Source of the DNA: Numenius arquata
Lineage: Eukaryota; Chordata; Aves; Charadriiformes; Scolopacidae
Assembly: GCF_964106895.1 (NCBI RefSeq)
Contig: NC_133607.1
Span: forward strand, 1,004,201-1,068,200
DNA length: 64,000 nucleotides
Reading direction: 5' to 3'
Under the pieces are notes generated by a model. The model was not told the origin of the DNA, searched no databases, and saw nothing but the letters and a program-made list of their open reading frames with translations. Shown here piece after piece: positions 1 through 9,882 of this stretch. Every line of letters starts with the position of its first letter. Within the stretch, counting starts at the first letter, position 1. Made by a program: the position numbers and the translations under genes.

Positions 1-899
1 TCCCCTACAGTGTCCCACAGCTGCACCTCTGTCTTCGAAGGCACCCAATTGTCTTTTCCATTTCACCGCAACAGCTCACTACCTTTCCTGATACCTCTCC
101 ATCCTCTCTCCCTGGCTGTTCCTAGAAAGAGAAAGCCATGCGCTGGTCCAGTCTCCCTCTGTGTCCCCTATTGGACCACAGCACTGCCCTTGGAGTGACA
201 TCTCTTTATCCTCAGTTTTTGTCTCAACATGGCCAGGCACACTTTGTGACATTCTTCCTTTCTCCTGCCTTTTTTCCACTATGAAGAAAAGCTCCACCAT
301 CTCTGAAACTCCCTTCAAGCAGTTCCAGGCTGTGACTGTGATGCTCTGAGCCTCCACTTCACCAGGCTGGAGAAGCCCATGTCCCTCAACCTCCCCCGAA
401 AGGGGCCTCATGGCCTTGAGGCCATGAATCCCCTCTTGGCAGAGCTCCTCTGGACACTCCCCAGTCCTCCCCGCTTGTCAAGAACAGGAAGCCCCAAAGA
501 GGGCCACATGAGTCCAGAGGTGGCCATACCAGGTTTCAGAGAGTGGGATGACAGCTCCCCTGGGGTGGGTGTCCCACGCTCCTCCTAACGCAGCCCCACA
601 CGCAGCTGCCCTTGTTCCTGGCGAGCGTGCACTACTGGCTCCTATGGCATCCCTCGGGGTGCCCAGGCCCTTCTGTATGGGAGCACCCAGCCAAACCGGT
701 TTCAGAGCGCAATAGGTGAGATGCAGGGGGTTGTCATCCGACTCAGCTTCATCTCTGCCTTGCCTTGTCTATGCAGAGATAACTTGGGGGGAGCTGCAAA
801 AACGGCTCAGCCCGGGGTTGTCTCAAGATTGCATCACAATAAGAACCGAAACCGAATGGAGCCTTAACTCTCTTAACGAATAAAATGCCCCGAGTCCCA
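1..899. other. No recognisable feature
   Basis: Unique-looking sequence. Only short open frames occur on either strand, and none shows a domain, splice pattern or repeat that I recognise. Confidence 0.5.
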
Positions 900-1471
900 T
901 CCCACCACTAGTCCCATGACTTTGAGTGCTAGACATCACAAAATTGGCAACAGAGACTTCGCCATCGCACCACCAGAGGTAAACATCCCAGATAGTGTAA
1001 TCCACTCAGGCATAATCCTGCACCCCCACAGAATTAGGAAATATAAACCACAAGGTTTGAGGAGGAAAATGGGGGTAATCTTCCAACGATACAGCTGGCC
1101 TGTAGGAGATTCGTCCCCCACCTTGTCCAGGACGCTGTACAGGGTAACTTCCCAGGGATTGAGCGACCTTACCTGAGAGAAAGGGTAAGTGATAAAGAAA
1201 CATACGTATGGTATATGGCATGCTATTAAGATCGTGATTTGTGCACTCTTTTAAGGTATTAATATCTAGCGCGCTTGTGGTTTGTGTTGTTACTTTTTGG
1301 GATCACTTGTAGGTTGCAATAGTGTATTCCGTGAATTGTTTTTAAATTGCAATAGTGTAATCGCCATTGTACACATAGAACTCGCAATAGTGACGTATTG
1401 GACCTGTGAGTGAAGTCCAAATAAATTGTTAATTTGAACCTCTCAGTGAAGTCCTTTTTCCCGTTTCGTCA
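900..1471 (+). repeat. Possible ERV LTR or 5' leader relic
   Basis: The 3' half looks like the R-U5 part of an LTR on the plus strand. A motif TTGCAATAGTG recurs three times between about 1315 and 1400, an AATAAA poly(A) signal sits near 1420, and the block ends in CGTCACA at about 1471. Upstream is a splice-donor-like GGTAAGTGATAA near 1185, an arrangement also seen in the LTR at 28800-29567. No coding domain is visible and the 5' boundary is unknown. It could instead be unrelated AT-rich DNA. Confidence 0.3.
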
Positions 1472-2445
1472 CACCTTCTCCTCAGGATCCCTGCCCAGCC
1501 AGTCAGGTCCCGGGCTGCCCTCATCTACGGGGTTATTCTTCCCCCCAGTGCAGCTCTGGCCACTTCTCCATGTGAAACTTCCAGAGGCTTCTGTTGCCCA
1601 AATCCCAGGGTTTCTCAAGGTCCCCCTGGACTGAAGCTCCATTTTGTCAGCTGTCCATATTAGTGTGCAGATGGTTACCCCGATGGTGGTGTCCCTCACA
1701 AGAGAACAGCATGGGGGGCTTCAGGGCACTACAAATACTCAAAGGTGCTGCTACTTTATCTCAATTTCTATCCAATGTAGGAATAGACATGGTGGCCATC
1801 TCAGAAACAGCTGCAAAGCCACGGCCAGTGAGGAAAGAGGGAGCAGAGGTGGATGTTTGTACTGGACGGTGCAGTGTTTCATGGGTAGATGGTGTTTGTT
1901 CACACATTACACTGAAGAGCCTGGATCCGCCTTCTTGATGACCTCCTGGTAGTTGTGGAAAAGTCAATTTTAGTTCTTCCCAAAGCCTTCTCTTCTCTAC
2001 AATTGAACAACTTCATCTCTCTCAGCCTTTCATACTTATAATTTCAACCTTACAAATGCTGCCTGAGAGGGTTAGGGCTCTTCCAGTCCTATTGGATTTT
2101 ACTGGGTTTCCAATGCACCTCAGGGATGTTGGAATATCATCACCCTCATGCCATCCTTTTCTGCATGTGTCACTCTCATTTGTCATCCTCTTGCAAAGCA
2201 CAGCTCTTGCAGGCTGTCAGGAGAGCCTGTTCTGTCTGGACAAGCTGTCACCCACAATGACACACTGAACTTCCAGTGTTCCAGGCCCTGGTGGCACCAT
2301 GACACCACTATGAGGGTCTGACTCAAGGGTTTCCATGACTGATGCTGACCCACATGCAGATGAGGAGTTAATGGCTGCAAGAACCACAGCAGCCATCATC
2401 AGAGACAACAGGTTTATCATGGGACTGTTCAAGTGTGAAGGGAGC
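1472..2445. other. No recognisable feature
   Basis: No gene, repeat family or structured element recognised. Open frames are short and overlap on both strands without domain signals. Confidence 0.5.
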
Positions 2446-2600
2446 TTGGGACGTCTCTAGACCAACCTCCTGCTCACAACAGGGTCAACACTGAATTCAC
2501 CACAAGTTCCTTCCAATTCACTTTGTCCAACTGAGTCCTGAAAACCTCTTCTGAGGACTTCATCAGAGATCCTTGGGGAACTTCAATCTTGCTCTATGTT
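2446..2600 (-). mobile_element. Ancient CR1 3'-end relic (antisense)
   Basis: The plus strand reads GACGTCTCTAGACCAACC followed by a block that matches the typical antisense CR1 3' region (CCAACCTCCTGCTCA... GGGTCAACACTGAATTC). It is strongly diverged, has no tail repeat, and both ends are approximate. Confidence 0.35.
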
Positions 2601-2794
2601 GTTGCCAGTTAAGGCTGGTCAGAGCAGACCGTGATTGCTGGAAGCTGCTGGCAAGCTCTCGCAGCTTCTAAAGAGCTCTGTCCTTGATGAAAGGGGGCAC
2701 TGCTGAGAGGTTGCTGAAGCTTGTCCATCCCTTGGACTATTAACCTCTGCTGCTTTTCCACGCAAGAACCAATGACCCTGTCCCTGGAGACCTG

Positions 2795-3512
2795 GAAGAC
2801 ATGAAGCTTTCTGTTCACTAATTTTACTTTTAGCTAAGCCTCTTCTAACTCTCTGAAATTAACGGCGTATTGGGCAGAAACCTGTTTGTTCTCAGCATGA
2901 TAAGACATGATAAGACAGTTTACAGCTGATGCCAAGGAATGGTGTGCAGAGAAGCTCTTGCTTATACTTATTAATATAACAACCAAGGTCAGCTCATGTT
3001 GTTATTTGCCCTGTTGGAGGGTCAGAAGTGGAAAAGCGTAGAGGGGTCGCACCTGTGGGAGGAGGGGACAGGAGAGGTGACCCCAAACCGACCAACAGGG
3101 GATTCCATCCCATCTGCCTCATGCTCAGTATAAAAGCTGAGGGATCAAAGGGTCAGTCTCTTTCTTCAACGGCAACATCAGAGGAGGGCCCTGTCTGTTC
3201 ATCTGCCTTTGATCCCGAGACGTGTTCCTGACTCCAGATCCGGAATCCAGTTCGCATCCATCACTGGGTCCAGTCTGGGACTTTCCCAGTGCCTGGAGGT
3301 GACATGATTGTCATCCTGGGATCTTAATATGGTTTTGAATATATTGTATCTATTTCATTATTTTCTTTTTATTTTATTAGTGACATTGCATTAAAGTAGC
3401 TTAGTTTTTTCTAAACTCTAAATCTCTTTACTCTCTCCCTCTTCTGCTCAGAGTGAGAGGTGGGGGAGAGCATCTGTCATCTCGTTATGGGCCAATCCAG
3501 CCCAAACCACAG
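2795..3512 (+). repeat. Old solo LTR of the inner ERV-L family
   Basis: This is a diverged copy, in plus orientation, of the LTRs at 11700-12458 and 18515-19274 (which lie on the minus strand). Shared landmarks in order are a CTCTCTGAAATTAACGGC block near 2852, a CCAAGGAATGGTGTGCAG block near 2932, the TATA region CTCAGTATAAAAGCTGAGG near 3125, the ATTAAAG poly(A) signal near 3391, and a terminus resembling CCCAAACCACAGCA at about 3512. No internal ERV sequence follows, so it is a solo LTR. Divergence is much greater than between the inner provirus LTRs, so it marks an earlier wave. A CR1 fragment directly abuts its 3' end. Confidence 0.75.
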
Positions 3513-4026
3513 CATGAGGCCATGTCTGGAGTGCTGTGTCCAGTTCTGGGCTCCCCAGTTCAAGAAAGACAAGGAACTACCGGAGAGAGTCCAGCAGAGG
3601 CTACAAAGATGATCAGGGACTGGAGCCCCTCTCTGATGAGGAAAGGCTGAGAGACCTGGGTCTGTTTAGCATGGAGAAGAGAAGACTGCGAGGGGACCTC
3701 GTTGATGCTGATCAATATCGAAAGGGTGGGTGTCAGGAGGATGGGGCCAGACTCTGTTCAGTGGTACCCAACAATGGGCAATGGGCACAAAGCAGAACAC
3801 AGAAGTTCCATCTGAACATGAGGAACAACTTCTTTACTGTGATTGTGGCAGAGCCCTGGAACAGGCTGCCCAGAGAGGGTGTGGAGTCTCCTGCTCTGGA
3901 GACATGCAAATCCCGCCTGGATGTGATCCTGTGCAACCTGCTCTGGGTGACCCTGCTTTGCCAGGGGGTTGGACTAGATGATCTCTAGACGTCCCTTCCA
4001 ACCCCATCTCATTCTGTGATTCTGTA
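3513..4026 (+). mobile_element. CR1 LINE, 5'-truncated (sense)
   Basis: The end of CR1 ORF2 is recognisable across frames: the segments GVLCPVLGSPVQ, RDLGLFSMEKRRLRGDL and PWNRLPREGVESPALE correspond to conserved C-terminal ORF2 motifs. A 3' UTR ending GGACTAGATGATCTCTAG and a CTGTGATTCTGTAA tail follow. The frame is broken. It belongs to the same broad subfamily as the antisense copy at 35161-36071. Confidence 0.85.
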
Positions 4027-4310
4027 ACTGGAGAAGAACAGGCTCCATGGAGACCTTACAGAGGCCCTTCAATATTTAAGTGGAGTTTATAAGTAAGATA
4101 GAGACTTTGCACCAAGGCCTGTAGTGACAAGACATGAGATATCAGTTTTAAACTGAAAAAGAGCGGATTTAAAATAGGCATAAGAAAGAATTTTTTTATG
4201 ATACGTTTTGTCAGATGCTGAAACAAGCTGCCCAGAGAAGTTGTAGGTGCCCCAGGGTATGAAGGCTATTGGGGTATGAAAGTGGATATGAGGATATGAA
4301 GGTATCAAAG
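4027..4310 (+). mobile_element. Older CR1 fragment (sense)
   Basis: Immediately after the previous CR1 tail, CTGGAGAAGAACAGGCTCC begins another CR1 3' ORF2 fragment (leading to CAAGCTGCCCAGAGAAGTTG near 4226). It is more diverged and AT-shifted, with no open frame and no intact tail. Confidence 0.6.
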
Positions 4311-7259
4311 TGTGGTTTTTATGAATATTTCAGAGAGTATATTTTGTGAGGGTTTCAGAGATCGTCTGCTGACAAACACCAACGAAGGAAAAGACTGAGT
4401 CATTCACAACTATTGGATTTCTAGAGCTTTCAAAGATTGTTTGATACTAATTATTTACTGCTTTTTGCAAAAAGATAAGCATCTTAATTATATAGGTTAA
4501 CCACTGTATCTGTTTGTGTGCGTGCCATTCAATTTAGGAAACTGTTGTGAGTCTTCTGTTTGTGCGTGTGTGATTTCATTTAGGAAACTAAATGAACGTC
4601 TCAGCTGAACCTTGCCATTTTTGAATCTTTAAAGAAGTTCTCTGTGTTGATTATAGCAAATTTTGTTAAATCATTTTGATAATTGGCAGATGATTAATAT
4701 TGTCAAAATCATACAACTTAACCCTGTGTTAATATATCTTACGTTGCTGCCACCTCACAGTTGTGCAGGATCCTAAATGAACATTAGCAACAAGACATGA
4801 CATGAGGAGAAAGCAATGTCCCTTGAAGGGTAGTGCTGTGGTGCCTGAGCTCAGCCAGAGGGAGCCTGGATCAGGGCAATGCTCAGTGTTCCAAGGAAGA
4901 GGCAGGGAGGAAGAAGAGCTGTCAGTAAAGGCAAGGGGATGCCGCAGCGGGAGCAAGGGGAGGACAGAGGTTGGGTGTCCACAGCATGCAGGTCTTTGTC
5001 CCCGTGGCTATGGCTGTTGTCTCTGCTACCAAGGCTGGAAAGGAGACATGTTAATCTCATGGAACGGGGGCCTCATTGCTTCCTTGCACCCCCTGCCAGG
5101 GAGGCTGGGAGGTGACTGTCGTGGTCCTTCCCTCGGCATTGCACACCCCACATCACGCTGCCCCGGGAAGAGCCCTGAGCCAGTGTGAGGGACAGGACCC
5201 CCCTTCCCAGGGCTGACCCCTTGCCATGATAAAACACAGCAAGGCTTTCCTCAGCATCAGACACACCTGCACAGTGCCTTTGCCCACCTGTAATCACAGC
5301 CTCCAGTTTCCTGCTCAGAGAAATCCATGGGGAGGCTTGGTCTGTAATGGCCCTCGGTGGGGCCAATTAATGCTCCAAGAGACTCTGGCATTTGCTTCTG
5401 GCTTTGACTCCTGGAGAGGTTGTTCAAGCTCCTCTCAGTATCTGAGGTTCATGGGCTCAGCACCAAATACACCACAGGGCTCCTTAAAGTGCAGAAAGCC
5501 CTAATGAGCCACATCTCTTTCGGAATTTCATTCAGGGCTTCCAGACATGTACAGCTGATTGGAAAGGTCTCAGGAGTCTACTTAAAGCGGGATTTCAATG
5601 AGAACTATAAATGAGAAATTAATTTCCCATTTTGAGAGGGGATCTTATTATTTTTTCAGAGGAAGCGATAGCAGCTTTGTCCAATTGACATTGAACCAGA
5701 GGGTCTCCTAAGGAGGACCAGAGAGGCACCAACTGCCATCTCCTGGAGGTCCCCCCTCTCTGTACAACTTTCCCCCCACCTCCTCCACCCCACCATTTCT
5801 CTTGGGGGCCGCCTGGGACTTGCTTCCTTTTCCTACATCAGACTTTGTCACTGACTCTGCAGCTGAATGTTACAGCACCATTGCACCAATTCCCACCTGA
5901 TTTACCCTCAGGCTTGGCTGTAAATAGACACAAGACTCTTATTAATTTTGAACAACCACAAGTGTGATATGACACAAATTAATAAAAAGAAGCAACACGT
6001 TCCTCGGCTGTGTTCCAAGTACGAACCTTGAATAAGGTCCACCTTCCTCAACTGGGGACCATAAAAGAAATATTTTAGAAGGATAGATCAGAAATGATAA
6101 ATAAACACACCATTAGTGAGTTGGTTACAGAGATCATTCAGCAGACTCCTGGCAGACAGGCAAGCTTTTAGCTCCCTGAGGGTCAAAGCAGTGAGAGGTG
6201 ACTGAAGGAACAATGTGTAAGGGGAGGACAAAACTCCTGAGGAGCCAGGAAAGAGCATATGGCCAGAGAGTCTGCTGAGAAGGTGTCTATGGACACAGCC
6301 CATTTAATCAGGAGAGGTGGGAATACCTGAAAAATAGTGAGATTAAGTGTAACAGACTATGGACACTGCGAGTCATGGCAGGATCCGTATTTTTTTCTTC
6401 TGCAGTTAATGCATATCCTGAAATTCCCCAATTTGGCATGCTTTGGGGAAAATTTGTTGGTTTTAGTAGAAGGATTCCATCTTTTCAGCTGGTGAAAATG
6501 TGCTCATATTTTTTTAAATCTGGAAAAATTTTCTCAGGCTCTCAGGTAGAGCTCCAACATCCATTTTGCCTTATTCTTAGCTAAATTTTCAGCCCAGAGC
6601 CTTGTTCACCAACTCATGTCTCTGCTGATCTCCCTGCCCATCTTCCCGTGGTCACATCTACTCAGCTGTCTGTGTCGCCTGATCCCATGCCCACCTCTAG
6701 CGAATGAAATTAGTTGTTGTGGAGCAACATTCTACAGTAAAATGAAAAACCATTTGTCAGTGTGGAAAGCATTACTGAGTTATGACTGAGAAAGAAAAGA
6801 ACCTGGGTTACATCATGTGCTCATTAACACCATTGCATTTAGTAAAACTTTTCCTCAAAGACAGTCTCTCCTCAAAGTCTCCCTGCAACTGTACAGAAAT
6901 TGAGATGCCAGAACAAACTCATTATGGTTGCTGCACACTAACAAGTTCCCAGCGGAAAGCCACAGAGTGTGGAGGCTGTGGAGGGCCATGTCAGGAATAA
7001 CGAGTCTTAGAGGTTTGGAAGAGTCTGCTGAGGGCTGTGGACGGATGAAGCCCCCATCCCTGGGGGCTGATTAGAGCAGAAAATCAGAGGCAGTGATTTC
7101 AGGATGACAAAGAAAGGAGGCAGAGACGTCCTGTAGCCCCTTGGATGCACCCTGTCAAGCCAAGGGGCCCAGTGCTAACCCCCAGCCCATTGAAATGGTG
7201 ATGCTTTTGGTCATCACCACATGAGGTTTCCCTCTGGTCACCAGGAGGGCCCACACACG
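4311..7259. other. Intergenic, no recognisable gene or repeat
   Basis: Mixed AT-rich (4311-4740, 5930-6100, 6340-6590) and moderate-GC DNA. I see no conserved ORF, splice-framed exon, LTR structure or CR1 motif. The longest frames (about 130 codons near 4.8-5.2 kb) overlap others on both strands and lack recognisable features. Confidence 0.5.
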
Positions 7260-8158
7260 CCGAGCCCTTACACACTTCTGCCCCTCAGACCTGGCACTGC
7301 CCCACTCACCCTAAGCCTTTGCCTGTGTCCTGACCCTAACACCTGACCTGGAGCTCTCATCTTTAGCCCTTCCCTGAACACCAGTGCCAAAACTGAAACC
7401 CTCACCCACTGCCTGAAGCCTAAAGCCAAACCCAACTCCCTAATCCTGGCCCTCAACCTCCCTTCATCTTCAACCCCTCTCCTAAACCTAACACATGTTT
7501 CCCAGGAGGCAGAAGGAGGGCAGGGATTGTGAGGTTCTGGAGGGAAAGGCCAGGGAGATGAGAGGAGAGGTTAGGGGCAGGCAAGAGGAAGATGAAGGTA
7601 AAGGTCACGTTTCCGGAGAGTAGGTTGGGATGTCATCTCTACTGGAGGAAGCTGGCAGGGAAGAAGCAGCACTGTGAGGTGCTCCAGATGCCTGAGAGTT
7701 TCATCGAGGAGAGAAGGGAGTGTGGGTCAGGTCAAAGAGAGGCGTGTTTGATGAACAGCGTTCAGTTTCTGTGTGTGAGTTCCCTACTCCTGAAATACAA
7801 GCCTTAACCCTGGCCCTCACCTCTGGCCCTAACCCAACCCCCCAACCCACAGAGCCGACCAGCGCTCAGAGCAGTTACAAAAATCCCATGGGAGAATCCC
7901 AAACCCTCACCTGAGCCTCACCCGCATCCCTTACCCTCAGAGGAGAGCTCTCCCCCCTAGCTCTACCCAGAGCACAAAGCAGAAGCTCACCGGACTTTTG
8001 AGTTTGAGGGAACCCAAACTGCTGACAGAAACCCCCAACCCCTAAGGCCTCACACCCTCCCTCGAAACCCCGAACCTTCCTCCTCTCCTCTAACCCTCAC
8101 TCTAAGCTGGTTTTCTCCCAGGAGGCAGAGTGAATGCAGAGATTGTGAGGTCCCGGAG
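7260..8158. repeat. Two ~616 bp tandem units with degenerate telomere-like CCCTAA runs
   Basis: Two blocks (about 7260-7500 and 7790-8110) are rich in variants of CCCTAAC and CCCTCAC. Each is followed by a homologous segment: CCCAGGAGGCAGAAGG at 7501 onward and CCCAGGAGGCAGAGTG at 8117 onward, both continuing to GATTGTGAGGT. The offset gives a unit of about 616 bp. The second copy is cut at 8158 by the LTR of the outer provirus. The telomere-like repeats are highly degenerate, so this is a subtelomeric-type or interstitial repeat rather than a functional telomere. Confidence 0.55.
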
Positions 8159-8542
8159 TGTCGGAGTGGGAGACGGACCCGGAGTAACGATGAGTCTCAA
8201 TATGAGTATGGTCGTTCTCACTTTATTCAAGATCTCACAGAGTATATAAAGACAGACAAGCAGAGCACGCGCTAGCGACAGCTATACGATTGGCTTACAG
8301 TCTCTGTTCACGCGCCTAGAGCGCTCACACAATTAGTGCAGACCTCTTGTCCACGCGCAGCAGATGTTTCTCTATCTCCCGGAGGCAGTACCGCTTATCA
8401 CTTACTTATCATGTAGCTACTTCTTCATACTTCTGTTTCTCAAGGACAGTTCACAGCCTCCTCTGGGCTTTCATCCCTATCAAAGACTGGGTTGCTCATT
8501 GCAATCAAGTCGTGCCCTTTTTCACTCAGCCATTCCTCCACA
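8159..8542 (-). repeat. 3' LTR of outer provirus
   Basis: 384 bp LTR matching 21520-21903. On the minus strand it has a TTTATATA-type TATA region and an AATAAA signal shortly before GAGAACGACC, then ends CCGACA. The last ~100 bp of env reads into it. Confidence 0.9.
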
Positions 8543-9882
8543 ATTCCCCCTTCTTGTTTTTGAGCAATCCAGGCTTGGTTTACTACTTTTAACATAGCTC
8601 TCTTAATACAACTAAGCACTAAACATAAGCAGAGACCTATAATCATAAGGGTTATTATAATGCGCAAGCCTTCAACAAGCAAGCCTACTAACCATTGTGG
8701 CATATTCCCAAACAAGTTAGTCAGCCACCCATCTAAAAACCCATGGTTTTGATGAATTTTGTTTGCATGCTCTTTTAACCACTGCAACTGTTTATGAATT
8801 GATTCGCTGTGATCGGACAAGTTCATACAGCACATGCCTTCAAAATCCTCGCAACCATGACCTTGAGCTAATAGCAGAAAGTCAATTGCCGCCCTATTCT
8901 GCAAAATTGCGTGGTGTAAGCTATTTTGATCTCCTAACAGAGTTTCTGTTACCTCAGTGGTGACTTTAGCTTGTTTTTCAGCCCAACAAGCTAACCGTCC
9001 TATCTCCTTCAAAGCTCTGCCTGATGCTGCCCCAGGTACAAACAGGGATAAAAACACTCTCTCAGTGGGATTGAGTAAGGTAACTTCATCATTGCAATTT
9101 GGTGGGAGACCCGTGACTGCCCATTTCGTACGTGCGGCGTTTTCTCCATTGGTCCCATTTTTCCACCAGTTTTGATTTGGGGCCGACAATGTTAATTTGC
9201 CAAGATAACATGGACCACCTATCCCATTTTTCGGAATTCCCTGCCATGCCCTGTCACCACATATCAAAAACACGTCTGGCGGCAAGGCTTTTGGGGTGGC
9301 ATTGTTCCAAATTTGCTGTTCCCCTTTCGTTCCAACCCCAAGGGCTCCCAATCCTTGTTTTGATGTGTCATTTGTGCCACAGAATGCGCCTTTATATCTA
9401 TAGTCATAGTAGTTTGCTTTCGGAGTGACGTTTGTCCACCCCATCCAATTAAATGATCGATAATAATTTATGCCAGTAAAGGCAGGTCCTCCAAAAAATA
9501 TGCAGGTTTGAGTCCAGTTCTGGGAGACATTTCCAATTCTCATTGATCCTAACAGTTCTAATTCTTGAGGGTCCCAAGGCAGTGTAACATTCAAGCTATT
9601 AAGGAGCGTGGCACTACAATTACTAACACTCTGAGAATTAGTGCAGTTCTGCTTACTATACTTGCTAAAGTCTTCTACCTTAAAACCAGGCACTCCTATC
9701 AAACATGTCCGAAAAGGCTCTGTAGCAGAGGCAAGCGATAGACAAAAGGCTTGTTGTCCTGTCTTATTCGCCCAGGTGACCCACATGTTTTCCCTAGGTT
9801 CAATCTTGTGGAGGGTCATTACCGCCGGGATCAATATCCCCAGGGTCAGGATCTTGAACATCTTGGTTGTCAGGCGGATCAT
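8440..9882 (-). CDS. Env glycoprotein of outer provirus, intact ORF, avian-leukosis type
   Basis: A 480-codon uninterrupted frame. The N-terminus has a hydrophobic signal-like stretch (ILTLGILIPAVM), followed by a surface region with about 11 N-glycosylation sequons. An internal hydrophobic segment (VFLSLFVPGAASGRAL) between cysteines resembles an alpharetroviral internal fusion peptide. The transmembrane subunit carries an LQNRAAIDFLLL immunosuppressive-type helix, the CX6CC motif (residues 344-352), a membrane anchor at about 396-425 and a ~55-residue tail. Family role: receptor binding and membrane fusion. I see no basic RXXR furin motif at the expected surface/transmembrane boundary; the sequence there is LLNPTERVF. 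The surface part also looks shorter than in exogenous relatives. The start overlaps the end of integrase by ~83 bp in another frame, as in alpharetroviruses, and the C-terminus extends into the 3' LTR. Confidence 0.93.
   Translation of the reverse strand: MIRLTTKMFKILTLGILIPAVMTLHKIEPRENMWVTWANKTGQQAFCLSLASATEPFRTCLIGVPGFKVEDFSKYSKQNCTNSQSVSNCSATLLNSLNVTLPWDPQELELLGSMRIGNVSQNWTQTCIFFGGPAFTGINYYRSFNWMGWTNVTPKANYYDYRYKGAFCGTNDTSKQGLGALGVGTKGEQQIWNNATPKALPPDVFLICGDRAWQGIPKNGIGGPCYLGKLTLSAPNQNWWKNGTNGENAARTKWAVTGLPPNCNDEVTLLNPTERVFLSLFVPGAASGRALKEIGRLACWAEKQAKVTTEVTETLLGDQNSLHHAILQNRAAIDFLLLAQGHGCEDFEGMCCMNLSDHSESIHKQLQWLKEHANKIHQNHGFLDGWLTNLFGNMPQWLVGLLVEGLRIIITLMIIGLCLCLVLSCIKRAMLKVVNQAWIAQKQEGGIVEEWLSEKGHDLIAMSNPVFDRDESPEEAVNCP
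8543..8556 (-). other. Polypurine tract of outer provirus
   Basis: The minus strand reads CAAGAAGGGGGAAT directly before the 3' LTR start TGTGGAGG, as expected for the plus-strand priming site. It overlaps env coding sequence. Confidence 0.7.

Noticed and set aside
7260..8110. Functional telomere repeat
   Set aside because: The CCCTAA runs are too degenerate and are followed by unique and retroviral DNA.
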